64,000 nt of DNA, taken from Pseudomonadaceae bacterium (GTDB lineage: Bacteria > Pseudomonadota > Gammaproteobacteria > Pseudomonadales > Azotimanducaceae). Below, piece after piece: positions 1 to 9,553 of the stretch. Positions within the stretch are counted from its first letter, which is position 1. Every line of letters starts with the position of its first letter. The notes below the pieces were generated by a model. That model was not told the DNA's origin, searched no databases, and saw nothing but the letters and a program-made list of their open reading frames with translations. The stretch is from contig JANSXA010000002.1 of NCBI GenBank assembly GCA_024743175.1, positions 62,001 through 126,000 of the forward strand, given 5' to 3'. Position numbers and translations under genes: made by a program.

Positions 1-97
1 AGTGATCAGGATCATAAAATCAGACTTTTGCCACATCCATTTGTCCGCTCATTTGTTGCCTTAAACGTGAGTTTGCCACAGGTGATTCTGTATTCCC

Positions 98-2296
98 TCA
101 GTCAAACGGGCGATAGGGCCGCGTGGAAAAAGGATTGCCCAGACTCACATAGATAGAGTTTTGCCCGCCTTCCGCCAACCCGGCTGCAAAATAGACTGGG
201 CCCAGGGGCGTATTCACACCCGCATAAACTGAACCCGCTGAATGCCAGTTATCAGGCCCATCTCTGAATGCATCATCCCAGGTGCTACCGATCTCAAGAC
301 TTGCACCCAGAAAAATGGGCAATTTGGCCAGCGTGAAATCTCTCGACCCATTCAGCCGTAAAAATCCCATGTGCTGGCCGCCAAAGCGATCAACCGGGTA
401 ACCCGATAGTCTGCCCAGGCCACCGAGAACAAAATAGCTTTGAATCGGCGCCTCGTCACTGACCGTTGACCCCAGAATTGTAGACAACGCAATCTGGGCG
501 CGGCCCGTGGAAAAGGCCTTCATCGCCGACAAGTGAACCTGTTGGTAATCATCGCCACCAGTTGGACCGCCAGAATCCAGAGCAGTTAAGCGCACCAGCG
601 ATCCGCGGGAAGGTCTATTTGTACGGTTTAAAGTATCGAGGCGGTAACTCAGCGACACCTCACCTATGTCAAATTCCCGTTCGGGAATATCTATCTGACC
701 AACCAGCGTATCCGCAAAACCCAGCAGGCGTCGCCAGGCAAGTTCAACCTCAGAAGCCTGACCAAGCTGGCGGCCAAACGAAATCATACCGCCGGATTCC
801 TGCAGACGCAGGTCAGCAAGCGCTGCCTCATCATCGTCAGCATAAATCCGAATATTGTTACGTTGGTATCCCAGCTCAAAGCGCGAGAAAAACCGGCCGT
901 CCCGAGTCCAGGGCTGGAACCATTCACTGCGTATACCTTGTTCAATGCCCAGACTGAGACGGGTACGCCACTGCGCGCCTAACTCATCCAGACCGGTCTT
1001 CAGATAGGACACGCCCACATTGAAATTAGCATCAGACGAAAAGTCTTCTTCCAGCTGCAGACCAAACTGAAGATAGTCTGGACCCCAGACTTTCGCCTCG
1101 GCATTAACCGACAGTCCCTGCATCCCATCTCTTTCCACCAGCGCGTAATCAATTCGTTGATAAAGCCCCGTGCCATACAAGCGCGCGATTCTCCGATCCA
1201 ATACTCTGCGGTCATAAGGCTCCGGAATTTCAATACCTAATCTGGCCAGCACAACATCGCTGCCCAGGCCGGAATTGTCTGTGACATCGACAAACTCGAT
1301 CATCGGTGGATCAACAGGTCCGATTTGCCCTGGGACCGATTTCTGCAGGGCGGGACCTGTGATAGAGGCCAGCACCTCCAGTTGCCCTGATACCAGCTGA
1401 CTTGCTGCATAACCTGGTTGTACTGCGGCCAGCGTATTCGCAAAATCAAGCGTATCAATCCCCTGGACGTCTGGCCTTATAATGACATCGTTTGCGGCCA
1501 GAGTAGCGATCTGCTCATCCGCGTTTCGTCGCGTAATCATGTTGACCACTTGCTGGGTTACGGCAAGCACAGAGTTGATATCAGTTTTCGCCAGTAGCGG
1601 TGATGTAATATCAACGGCAATGACGTGGTCAGCACCCATTTCTCGAGCGACATCTATGGGTAGATTCGCAGCAATGCCGCCGTCGACCAGATACTGATCT
1701 GCAAGCTCTACCGGCGTGAATACGCCGGGCAAGGACAGACTCGCACGCACACTTAGTGCCAGATCGCCTTGTGATAACACAACGGCGTCACCGCTGGTCA
1801 GCGAGGTTGCAACCGCACGGAACGGTATCTCCAGCCTGTCAAAATTTATCACCCCTTCACCACGCTGCAACAGGCGCCGTAACAGCTGCGTAACGTTCTG
1901 CCCTTGCGAAACGCCCAACGGCAGTTTGAGCTGCCCATCGGAAAACCCGATGCTTGCTTTAACCAGGTAGTCAAAGTCTCCGCGTTTAAGCTGGATCGGC
2001 ACCGTCGGTCGACCTGGGTCGTCGCGCAGCACATCTTCCCAGTCAATAGCCGCGATCGCAGCCTCTATTTCATCAGCGGTCATACCAGTTGCATACATCG
2101 CGCCGATAATGGCGCCTGCGCTGGTGCCTACCACATAGCTGATTTTTACATCGTGCTCCTCAAGGGCCCTGATCACGCCGATGTGCGCGCCACCTTTAGT
2201 GCCACCGCCACTGAGGACCAGTCCTACTTTCGCGGGCTCTGCCAGGACACTGCAAAATGGTATGCAGCTCAAAATCAGACAGACAAGTAATCTCAT
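98..2296 (-). CDS. Patatin-like phospholipase with C-terminal outer-membrane barrel
   Basis: Predicted exported lipid acyl hydrolase of the RssA/PlpD-like type. From the ATG at 2296 the protein begins with a signal peptide (MRLLVCLILSCIPFCSVLA). A patatin domain follows: glycine-rich oxyanion segment GGGTKGG near residues 30-36, nucleophile elbow GTSAG (Ser59), and the DGG of the Ser-Asp dyad in YLVDGGIAANLP. The second half carries a POTRA-like segment and a barrel of the bacterial surface antigen (D15/BamA) type, as in PlpD, which is a type Vd autotransporter. A GTG 18 bases upstream is possible, but the ATG has GAAGGA just before it and a cleaner signal peptide. About 732 residues. It lies divergent from the crotonase gene. 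The family assignment is firm; the substrate is not known. Confidence 0.88.
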   Translation of the reverse strand: MRLLVCLILSCIPFCSVLAEPAKVGLVLSGGGTKGGAHIGVIRALEEHDVKISYVVGTSAGAIIGAMYATGMTADEIEAAIAAIDWEDVLRDDPGRPTVPIQLKRGDFDYLVKASIGFSDGQLKLPLGVSQGQNVTQLLRRLLQRGEGVINFDRLEIPFRAVATSLTSGDAVVLSQGDLALSVRASLSLPGVFTPVELADQYLVDGGIAANLPIDVAREMGADHVIAVDITSPLLAKTDINSVLAVTQQVVNMITRRNADEQIATLAANDVIIRPDVQGIDTLDFANTLAAVQPGYAASQLVSGQLEVLASITGPALQKSVPGQIGPVDPPMIEFVDVTDNSGLGSDVVLARLGIEIPEPYDRRVLDRRIARLYGTGLYQRIDYALVERDGMQGLSVNAEAKVWGPDYLQFGLQLEEDFSSDANFNVGVSYLKTGLDELGAQWRTRLSLGIEQGIRSEWFQPWTRDGRFFSRFELGYQRNNIRIYADDDEAALADLRLQESGGMISFGRQLGQASEVELAWRRLLGFADTLVGQIDIPEREFDIGEVSLSYRLDTLNRTNRPSRGSLVRLTALDSGGPTGGDDYQQVHLSAMKAFSTGRAQIALSTILGSTVSDEAPIQSYFVLGGLGRLSGYPVDRFGGQHMGFLRLNGSRDFTLAKLPIFLGASLEIGSTWDDAFRDGPDNWHSAGSVYAGVNTPLGPVYFAAGLAEGGQNSIYVSLGNPFSTRPYRPFD

Positions 2297-2448
2297 TATC
2301 CTTCGATCCAACACTCAGTGATAACGAATCCTGGCGTAAGGACTGACGAAGGGGAAGCATAAAGGCCAGGTGTTCGATCAAGTGACATTTTGCGTGTTGT
2401 CACCAATTAGCGTTACGCTGACCCAATAGAGAAACGGGGAAGCAGAAC

Positions 2449-3219
2449 ATGCCGGAGCAATACGTCACGATCGAGCGAAACGGACCGCTCGCGCTGGTGC
2501 GATTTGATCGTAAAAAGAACCTGAATGCTTTCGATAGCCAGCTGATTATTGAACTCACTGACGTCGCCAGGTCGTTTCATGACGACCTGGAAACCCGGGC
2601 AGTGGTTCTCACCGGCTCAGCAGACTATTTTTCGGCTGGCGCCGACCTGGAAGATCTGGCCAGCCGCAATGACCCGAGTTTATCTGACCTGGAAAAACGG
2701 CAGATCTTTTATCGCGGCGGTAGATTATGTGATGCCTGGGAATCCATGCCGCAGATCACCATCGCCGCTATGGAACGACTGGCCGTGGGCGCGGGTGTCG
2801 CGTTGCCGCTGGCCTGTGACTGGCGGGTGATGGGAAAAAGCACCTATCTCTACGTACCTGAAGCAAAAATAGGATTAAACCTGCAATGGGGTGCACTACC
2901 CCGGTTGATAAACCTTGTTGGACCTGCACGGGCTAAGAGGATCTGTCTGTTATGTGAACGCATGGATGCGGATACCGCGCTTGCGTGGGGACTTGTCGAA
3001 GAAATCGCCGCTGATGGAGAGGCCGTAGACGTGGCGATGGAACTTGCCAGTCGGGTTGCAGAGATTCCACCGGTGGCTGCAAGCATGATTAAAGAGGCCG
3101 TTAACGCTACCAGCACTGCACTGAATCATATGGCAAGTTATGCAGATGCCGACCAGAGCCAGCTGAGCGCAGCAACAAAAGACGCTCGGCAAGCCAGCGA
3201 CCATTTCAACAGAAAATAA
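2449..3219 (+). CDS. Enoyl-CoA hydratase/isomerase (crotonase) family protein
   Basis: A 256-residue crotonase-fold protein acting on an acyl-CoA thioester, with an oxyanion-hole segment FSAGADLEDL and the second segment GAGVALPLACDW. Of the two glutamates of classical enoyl-CoA hydratase, the one in the CELAMMCD-type segment is replaced (VALPLACD), while the one in VPEAKIGL is kept. Isomerases of the family also often use a single acid, so hydratase activity is not assured. The start ATG has the Shine-Dalgarno-like ggggaagc 6-8 bases upstream. It lies tail to tail with the SDR gene. Confidence 0.85.
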   Translation: MPEQYVTIERNGPLALVRFDRKKNLNAFDSQLIIELTDVARSFHDDLETRAVVLTGSADYFSAGADLEDLASRNDPSLSDLEKRQIFYRGGRLCDAWESMPQITIAAMERLAVGAGVALPLACDWRVMGKSTYLYVPEAKIGLNLQWGALPRLINLVGPARAKRICLLCERMDADTALAWGLVEEIAADGEAVDVAMELASRVAEIPPVAASMIKEAVNATSTALNHMASYADADQSQLSAATKDARQASDHFNRK

Positions 3220-3286
3220 TTTTCTGCAGAGACAAAGTGCAATCCATCAAATGCCTGGCTGCTGACATTTGCCCCGAAAGGCAATG

Positions 3287-4159
3287 CTAAGGGCGTAAAA
3301 GCTCAGGTGGCTCGTCCCGGTGAAACCCGTTGAACGTCTTGACGTTGCGCGCTTCAGCCGGCTGGAAAACAAAACTACTTGCGCCATTGTGCATGCCGCC
3401 ATCTACGCGAAAGTCCGCACCGGTGACATACGCAGCCATTTCTGACATCAGGAAGACAACCATAGCCGAGATTTCTGCAGCGGTACCGTGCCGACCCAGC
3501 GGGATCTTACGATCGATACTGGCAAGTGCATCCCAGTCTTCTTCCGGGTATCGGTCAAGACCTGTTGTCGCTATAAACCCCGGAATCACACAATTCACTC
3601 GCACGCCAGAACGACCCCACTCTGTCGCAGCTGTAAACGTGAAATTCGAAAGCCCCGCGCGCGCCGCGCCATTGTGTCCCATGCCCGGCATGCCTGACTC
3701 ATAATCTGCTCCGATATTAACAATGCTACCGCCCCGCTCGCGCATACACTGTTTATAGACTTCCCGGGCCACCAGAAAATAGCTGGTCAGATTATTATGC
3801 AGAACGGCATTCCAGGCGTTCAAACTCATATTTTCCAGATGTGACGGAAACTGTCCGCCCGCAGCATTCACCAAACCGTGCAGTGGTCCGTGTAGCTCAA
3901 TCACCCTGCTGACCAGGTCGATCACCGCAGCTTCATCGCGCAATTCAACCGCATGGCAACCCAGAACCACACCACCGTCAGCAACAATCTCAGCCTCGGT
4001 GCGTTGCAGCTTGGTCAAAGTCCTGCCAGCCAGCACCAGCCTGGCGCCAAGACTGGCCAGTTCGTGGGCGATACAGCGTCCCAGACCACCGCCACCACCC
4101 GGAACAAATATAGTCTGCCCTTCGAAAAGCCCTTCTCTGAACCCGGATTGATACGCCAC
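3287..4159 (-). CDS. SDR family oxidoreductase (dienoyl-CoA reductase-like)
   Basis: A short-chain dehydrogenase of 290 residues with a Rossmann nucleotide-binding motif, GGGGGLGR, near residue 22, and the typical GVRVNCVIPGF segment. The usual YxxxK catalytic pair is not present: the corresponding stretch reads HNGAARAGL, so Tyr and Lys appear replaced by Asn/His and Arg. This is the pattern of the 2,4-dienoyl-CoA reductase-like and citronellol dehydrogenase-like SDR branches rather than a random loss. The start is GTG with a strong gggagg 6 bases upstream. Proximity to a crotonase suggests acyl-CoA metabolism, which is an inference. Confidence 0.85.
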   Translation of the reverse strand: MAYQSGFREGLFEGQTIFVPGGGGGLGRCIAHELASLGARLVLAGRTLTKLQRTEAEIVADGGVVLGCHAVELRDEAAVIDLVSRVIELHGPLHGLVNAAGGQFPSHLENMSLNAWNAVLHNNLTSYFLVAREVYKQCMRERGGSIVNIGADYESGMPGMGHNGAARAGLSNFTFTAATEWGRSGVRVNCVIPGFIATTGLDRYPEEDWDALASIDRKIPLGRHGTAAEISAMVVFLMSEMAAYVTGADFRVDGGMHNGASSFVFQPAEARNVKTFNGFHRDEPPELLRP

Positions 4160-4253
4160 AGCTGCCTCCCTTGATCGTGATGCCTACATACTCGGGCAAA
4201 GCAGAATAAAGTGGTAGCCTACAGGTGTGTTTTCAGCCAGGGAGTGAGCATCG

Positions 4254-5270
4254 ATGACAGAAAGTACCAAGCGGCCGGACACCGTTCGCCTGCAGAGAAT
4301 TGCTAAAGGGTTCTGGGAGTCAGCAGCATTCATGAGTGCCGTAGAACTTGGCGTTTTTACCGCAATTGCTAACGGCAGCAATACCATCGAATCTGCCGCA
4401 GCTGCTTTAAAGATTGAACCGGTAAATGCAGAACGATTACTCACCGTTCTGACGGCAATGGAACTGATCACCAGAAACGATGAGCAGTTCAGCAACACCG
4501 CAGACGTCGATCGGTTTCTGGTCGAAGGCAAGCCAACCTACGCAGGCCCCTGGATGCTGTTCAGCAAACCCCGCTGGGAGACCTGGGGGAATTTGACTGA
4601 ACACCTGAAGGTTCCAGCGGCGGAGCAACGCGTGCTCGGTATGTACGATGATACTTTTACCGTTGAGCGCGCACGTGAATACCACGAAGCAACCTATTCT
4701 ATCGGCATGGGTGCCGCACGCCGGTTTCATCGCCAGGTTGATCTGAGTGGCCGCACAAAGATCATGGATCTTGGTGGCGGCTCCGGTTGTTACTGCATCA
4801 TTGGCGCCCAACAGCATCCCGGTTTGAGAGCAGAGGTACTGGATCTGCCACCTGTGGTGGTTGTTACACGCGAGTATTTGAAAGACAACGGCGTCGAAAA
4901 CGAGGTGATTGCAACGGCATGCGACTTTACCCGCGATGCGCTGCCCCAGGATGCGGATGTGGCCATCATGGCATCCAACCTGCCGCAGTACAGTCGGCCA
5001 ATCATTGCCGACGTTGTGCAGCGTGTTTACAACGCACTGTTACCCGGCGGAGAGTTCCATCTGATTGGAGAAATGCTCGATGCTGATGGATGTGGGCCTA
5101 TTGCACCTGCACTCTGGGGGCTGTCTGAGGCCGTCAGTCACTCGACCGGACTGGCACACTCGGTGTCTGATTGTGCAGACTATTTTACTGCAGCCGGTTT
5201 TAAACAGATTCAGATAGACGAATTTATTCCAGATACATTGACCCGGATCAGTGGCACCAAACCAGACTAA
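4254..5270 (+). CDS. SAM-dependent methyltransferase (O-methyltransferase family 2-like)
   Basis: A 338-residue methyltransferase. The N-terminal ~100 residues resemble the winged-helix dimerisation domain of plant and bacterial O-methyltransferases (acetylserotonin O-methyltransferase type). The catalytic domain has the SAM motif I DLGGGSGCYCI near residue 172 and a later acidic/proline region (NLPQYSRP, GEFHLIGEMLDADG). It begins at an ATG with gggag ten bases upstream. It is divergent from the SDR gene with under 100 bp between them. The substrate is unknown; enzymes of this type methylate hydroxyl groups on small aromatic or polyketide molecules. Confidence 0.83.
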   Translation: MTESTKRPDTVRLQRIAKGFWESAAFMSAVELGVFTAIANGSNTIESAAAALKIEPVNAERLLTVLTAMELITRNDEQFSNTADVDRFLVEGKPTYAGPWMLFSKPRWETWGNLTEHLKVPAAEQRVLGMYDDTFTVERAREYHEATYSIGMGAARRFHRQVDLSGRTKIMDLGGGSGCYCIIGAQQHPGLRAEVLDLPPVVVVTREYLKDNGVENEVIATACDFTRDALPQDADVAIMASNLPQYSRPIIADVVQRVYNALLPGGEFHLIGEMLDADGCGPIAPALWGLSEAVSHSTGLAHSVSDCADYFTAAGFKQIQIDEFIPDTLTRISGTKPD

Positions 5271-5301
5271 CAACTGCCATTTGCGGAATGAACACCGTTC
5301 C

Positions 5302-6222
5302 TCAAAGGTTCCGTAGCGTTTCATCAGATCGGAACGGCAACGTCAGCTGCATCGCAATCGACAGCGCTTTACCCGTACCATTGCCAATGGCTTCAAGTTC
5401 AGTTTTAGCCGAAAACGTACCGAACAGCCGATCCCACAGGATGATAGAGCAGCCGAAATTGGTATCACTTTCCGACCTCTCTTTAGAGTGATGAAGTTGA
5501 TGCCACTCAGGCGTGGTAAACAACCACCCATAGACACCCGATCGCAGCGGCAGGTTTGCGTGATTGGTATAGGCAGAAAATATTCGAAACGTCAGCGCTA
5601 CCGCCACAACGGCTTCGCTTGCGCCCAGGAATGCCAACGTCATCGCTGGTCCTAAGTTGAGCGCGAGGAATTCCAAGGGATGTGTTCGATCTGCTCGAGC
5701 TGCACTCATCTTGGTAATGTGATGGTGGGTGGCATGCATCCGCCAGAAGAACATCACCCGATGCTGCAGGCGGTGTAACCAGTAGTAGATGAACTCGGAC
5801 ACGAACATGCCAATCAGCGCAGCGCCTAACAGCCCGAGGCTGGTTGTTGCATCCAGCTGAAAAGGCACAAAGCTGGCATCACGCAGCCAGGCAAAAGCAT
5901 CTGATATGGGCGTATCGTAAAAATCACCGTAAAGGGGTGCCCAGATGAGGTAAACGCAACCCACCCAGAACACGTCTTCTGCGAATTCCTTCCAGGTCAG
6001 CAGCCAATCACCGCGTTTGGGTGCCAATCGTTCAACAATCAACAGCATGGGGATAGGACAGAACAGAAGAATGGAAGTCAGCTGGCCTGCATCTGTCCAT
6101 CCTGTGGCATAAGCGGTTGCCACGAGCAACATAGCCCCAAACACAACCAAAGGTTGCGGAAGTGTCAGCAGAAAATCTCGCCACGTCCCGTTCTGCTGTC
6201 GCTCAATAGTTTTCGTTTGCAT
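5302..6222 (-). CDS. Sterol desaturase / fatty acid hydroxylase family membrane protein
   Basis: An integral membrane di-iron oxygenase of 306 residues. Hydrophobic segments surround the histidine clusters expected for this superfamily: HRLQHR, HATHHHIT and HQLHHSKE. These bind two irons in sterol desaturases, alkylglycerol monooxygenases and carotenoid hydroxylases. The N-terminal ATG at 6222 is followed by a short charged stretch and then the first membrane span. It is transcribed convergently with the methyltransferase, 31 bp apart, and divergently from the ATP-grasp operon. The substrate, probably a lipid or sterol-like molecule, cannot be read from sequence. Confidence 0.87.
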   Translation of the reverse strand: MQTKTIERQQNGTWRDFLLTLPQPLVVFGAMLLVATAYATGWTDAGQLTSILLFCPIPMLLIVERLAPKRGDWLLTWKEFAEDVFWVGCVYLIWAPLYGDFYDTPISDAFAWLRDASFVPFQLDATTSLGLLGAALIGMFVSEFIYYWLHRLQHRVMFFWRMHATHHHITKMSAARADRTHPLEFLALNLGPAMTLAFLGASEAVVAVALTFRIFSAYTNHANLPLRSGVYGWLFTTPEWHQLHHSKERSESDTNFGCSIILWDRLFGTFSAKTELEAIGNGTGKALSIAMQLTLPFRSDETLRNL

Positions 6223-6450
6223 ATCAGCTACCCGCTTCTTCCTGCCCGCCTTACTTGTACTTACCGCAAAGCCTCAACAGGCTTAAGGATGCATCAGGAA
6301 CTGTTCAACTGCCAGCCGCATCGCAACCCGCAATACTGATTTAATTCGATATAACTGTTATTCGTGCCCGATTGTAACGTAAGCTTTAGTGCTGACAGCC
6401 ACACGCCAGTTACCTCCGCCGCTACAACCTTTGAACAACTGAGAGTTTGC

Positions 6451-7887
6451 ATGGATTGGAAAGAATACAACGCGCATGATTTCTACGATGAACTCATAAA
6501 GCCTGGTGGCGAGCCGCGTGACGCTGCGGCAAAAGTTGCCAACTACATCGCCAGACTCTCCAACAAACAGATCAGGTCGCGACAAACCGCCGCTGAAAAA
6601 GCCCTTATTGAAATGGGCATCACATTCACAGTTTATTCGGAAGGCGAGAACATCGATCGCGCCTGGCCTATGGATATTATCCCCCGAATCATTGATGCGG
6701 GCGAATGGGAGACGGTACAAAAAGGACTCGCGCAACGGCTGAAAGCGCTGAATATGTTCATCGACGATGTTTATCACAACCAGGACATCGTGAAGGAAGG
6801 CATCGTACCCTCGGAGTTGCTGGATTCATCAAAAGACTTCTTACCCCAGTGTGTTGGCATCACACCAAAACACGGGGTCTGGGCGCACATTTGTGGATCC
6901 GACCTGGTTCGGGACGGTGACGGCACTATTTACGTGCTGGAAGACAATCTTCGGGTGCCGTCAGGGGTCTCCTATATGATTGAAAACAGGGCCGTAACCA
7001 AGCGCGTCTTTCCCGAATTGTTCAGCAATGTGCCGATCCGCCCGGTGGATGCCTATCCGCATCAACTGTTCGACATGCTGGTCGAGGTATCTCCGCGCGA
7101 CAAAGACGATCCGGAAATAGTGGTCATGACACCTGGCGTTTTCAACTCTGCCTATTTTGAACATTCCTTCCTGGCTCAGCGTATGGGCACTGAGCTGGTT
7201 GAGGGATCAGACCTGGTTGTCGAAAACGACATTGTCTATATGCGGAATATCGAGGGCCTCAAACGGGTCGACACGATATATCGCCGGGTCAACGATGCGT
7301 TTTTAGATCCGGAAGTTTTTAATCCTGAGAGCAAACTGGGTACACCCGGGCTTTTTGCCGCCTGGGCTAAGGGTAACGTTGCTCTTGTAAATGCACCCGG
7401 CGCAGGTGTCGCTGATGACAAAGTACTCTACAGCTATGTACCGGACATCATCCGGTTTTACCTCTCTGAAGAACCCATACTGGCAAACGTGCCCACGTAT
7501 CGATGCAGTGATCCCGAACAACTGAAATACGTCACCGATCACCTGGAAGCACTGGTTGTTAAACCCGCAAACGAGTCCGGCGGATACGGTATGTTAGTTG
7601 GGCCCGCTGCTACGAAGGCTGAAATTAGTGCTTTTCGTAAACTGATCAAAGAAAACCCGCGGAATTATATTGGCCAGCCTACCTTGCAGCTTTCAACCGC
7701 GCCGACCATTACAGGTGAGACTATCGAACCAAGGCACCTGGACCTGCGCCCTTTCATCCTGCAGGGCAAAGAATCCTGGGTAACACCGGGTGGCCTCACA
7801 CGCGTTGCGTTGCGCAAAGGTTCGCTGGTCGTGAATTCAAGCCAGGGTGGCGGTAGTAAAGACACTTGGATTGTGGGGGAGCGTTAA
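6451..7887 (+). CDS. Circularly permuted ATP-grasp protein (DUF404/407 type)
   Basis: A 478-residue cytoplasmic ATP-grasp ligase of the circularly permuted type 2 group. Diagnostic stretches are EDNLRVPSGVSYMIENR and KPANESGGYGM, both typical of this family. An upstream in-frame ATG (6364) would add 29 residues that do not resemble the family start; ATG 6451 (MDWKEYNAHDFYDE) fits the usual N-terminus. The next gene begins one base after its stop, so the two are surely co-transcribed. ATP-grasp and alpha-E proteins form a widespread conserved pair thought to make or modify peptide-like bonds; the biochemical product is not established. Confidence 0.9.
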   Translation: MDWKEYNAHDFYDELIKPGGEPRDAAAKVANYIARLSNKQIRSRQTAAEKALIEMGITFTVYSEGENIDRAWPMDIIPRIIDAGEWETVQKGLAQRLKALNMFIDDVYHNQDIVKEGIVPSELLDSSKDFLPQCVGITPKHGVWAHICGSDLVRDGDGTIYVLEDNLRVPSGVSYMIENRAVTKRVFPELFSNVPIRPVDAYPHQLFDMLVEVSPRDKDDPEIVVMTPGVFNSAYFEHSFLAQRMGTELVEGSDLVVENDIVYMRNIEGLKRVDTIYRRVNDAFLDPEVFNPESKLGTPGLFAAWAKGNVALVNAPGAGVADDKVLYSYVPDIIRFYLSEEPILANVPTYRCSDPEQLKYVTDHLEALVVKPANESGGYGMLVGPAATKAEISAFRKLIKENPRNYIGQPTLQLSTAPTITGETIEPRHLDLRPFILQGKESWVTPGGLTRVALRKGSLVVNSSQGGGSKDTWIVGER

Positions 7888-7888
7888 A

Positions 7889-8839
7889 ATGTTATCGTCA
7901 TTGGCTAATCGTGCCTATTGGGTAGCTCGCTACCTCGAACGTGCGGAAAATACCGCTCGACTTATTCAGGCGTATACCAACCTGTCATTGGATCTGCCCA
8001 GCGATCTGAAAAGCGACTGGGCAAACCTCATTGAAGTGAGTGGTACCGGTGACGAGTTTCGCAAGCTCGACTACAAACCCCTGGAGAAAAATGCAGTACG
8101 GTTTTTGTGTGCAGAGAAAAAGTGCCCAGGATCAATTTTGAACTCGATAAAATCTGCTCGCGAAAACCTTCGCACCCTGCGCGAGGTGGTACCCAAAGAG
8201 GCATTCGAAACGGTTAATGAACTGTATCTGTTTGCCAATGAGAAACTGGACAAAGCCGGATTGCGTAAAAATCGCTTTGCCATCCTCAACGAGGTGATCG
8301 AACGATGTCAGCTTGTGACGGGGCTCCTGGCTGGCACGATGAATCAAACCGCCGCTTATCAATTTATCCGCCTGGGTAGAAATCTGGAACGTGGTGACAT
8401 GACAACCAGAATACTGGATATGGGTTCTGATCTACTCAGTCAGGAAGAGCAGATGGGGGCGGAAAACGTCATTTCCATGTGGGTAAACGTGCTTCGTTCA
8501 CTGAGCGCTTACCAGGCTTATCGATTGTCTGTGCAGAGTCGTCTTACACCGGTGCGCGTGCTCTACTTTTTACTCGCTGACAAGGACTTTCCGCGAACGC
8601 TTACACACTGTCTGCTGGAAGCGCAGACCTGCGCCGAAAAACTACCTCGCAGTGAGCAGGTGACACAATCCATTCAGCATGCGCTGGACGTACTTAACTC
8701 GATGAGTTTACGCGGCCTGGTCCGAGAAACATTGCACGCAGACATCGACCGCCTGCAGCTCGAGTTGTTGAAAATCAACGATCAGATTGCAACCATCTGG
8801 TTCGAACCACACGACGAGCAGCCTGCAAAAACAGGCTGA
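7889..8839 (+). CDS. Alpha-E domain protein (DUF403)
   Basis: A 316-residue, mostly helical protein of the alpha-E/DUF403 family, recognised by its start MLSSLANRAYWVARYLERAENTARL and later LGRNLERGDMTTRILD. The ATG at 7889 sits one base after the ATP-grasp stop and is preceded by gggggag within the end of that gene; an earlier frame-consistent start inside the ATP-grasp gene lacks family support. The protein is the usual partner of circularly permuted ATP-grasp enzymes. In many genomes a transglutaminase-like or proteasome-like gene follows; here a pyrophosphatase-like gene takes that place. Confidence 0.9.
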   Translation: MLSSLANRAYWVARYLERAENTARLIQAYTNLSLDLPSDLKSDWANLIEVSGTGDEFRKLDYKPLEKNAVRFLCAEKKCPGSILNSIKSARENLRTLREVVPKEAFETVNELYLFANEKLDKAGLRKNRFAILNEVIERCQLVTGLLAGTMNQTAAYQFIRLGRNLERGDMTTRILDMGSDLLSQEEQMGAENVISMWVNVLRSLSAYQAYRLSVQSRLTPVRVLYFLLADKDFPRTLTHCLLEAQTCAEKLPRSEQVTQSIQHALDVLNSMSLRGLVRETLHADIDRLQLELLKINDQIATIWFEPHDEQPAKTG

Positions 8840-8878
8840 CGTTCGTAACCTACCGGAATTTCAAAAGGCCTTAGCTAG

Positions 8879-9487
8879 ATGTCAGAAACAAATGTTGGTG
8901 TGCTCAACGATTATGCCTATCGACAAGCTCATCCGTGGCACGGGGTAAACCCAACCGTTGGCGCAGATGGCCTGATCGTTTACATCGAGAACACCTCACA
9001 CACTAAAATTAAATACGAACTGGATCCCGGCAGCGGCCTCCTGAAAGTGGACCGACCACAACAGACCTCCGCTTTACCACCGGCAGCATACGGATTTGTA
9101 CCGCAGACGCTATGCGGTGCAAAAGTGGCTCAGTTGAACGCCCGCTTGCGTGGTGACCGCGCCGCCCTGGATGCATTTGTGCTCAGCGAACGGCCCATCG
9201 AGGTGCCTGGCGTGCTTGCTCAGGTCCGACTTATCGGTGGCATCCCTGTGCGCGATGAGAATTATGTTGACGACAAACTTATTGCAGTGCTGCACAGAGA
9301 CGCAGCATTTGGCGCAATCCAGGATATCAGCGAAGTGCCGATTTATCTGATGGAACGCATCTGCCACTACCTGGTACAGGAGTCGTCATTGAATACTGCG
9401 GAAGTGGGTGATCCCTTTGGTCATGAACGGGCAGCCGTTTTGCTTGCAGCAGCAATAGACGACTACCACGCAAAATACTCCGGCTAG
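8879..9487 (+). CDS. Inorganic pyrophosphatase-like protein, catalytic Asp replaced
   Basis: A 202-residue homologue of family I inorganic pyrophosphatase. The match is clear: HPWHGVNP near the start, IKYELDPGSGLLKVDRP, PAAYGFVPQTLC, and VRDENYVDDKLIAV. Active-site residues compared with the E. coli enzyme: Asp65 is kept (D93), Asp67, the base that activates water, appears as A95, Asp70 is kept (D98), Asp97/Asp102/Lys104 are kept (D126, D131, K133), and the Tyr141-Lys142 pair is not visible. About 13 residues are inserted before the first Asp cluster. It starts 39 bp after the alpha-E gene, probably in the same operon. It may be a non-hydrolysing or altered phosphate-ester-binding paralogue. 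Confidence 0.78.
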   Translation: MSETNVGVLNDYAYRQAHPWHGVNPTVGADGLIVYIENTSHTKIKYELDPGSGLLKVDRPQQTSALPPAAYGFVPQTLCGAKVAQLNARLRGDRAALDAFVLSERPIEVPGVLAQVRLIGGIPVRDENYVDDKLIAVLHRDAAFGAIQDISEVPIYLMERICHYLVQESSLNTAEVGDPFGHERAAVLLAAAIDDYHAKYSG

Positions 9488-9553
9488 CGCCCGCAGATTG
9501 CTTTATCTGAGATGGCTTGGCAAAGTCTTCCGATACAACAACCGGGTAAAACA

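Noticed and set aside
1-97. Search for a gene end or RNA gene at the left edge.
   Set aside because: No coding frame, tRNA-like fold or repeat is evident in these 97 bases.
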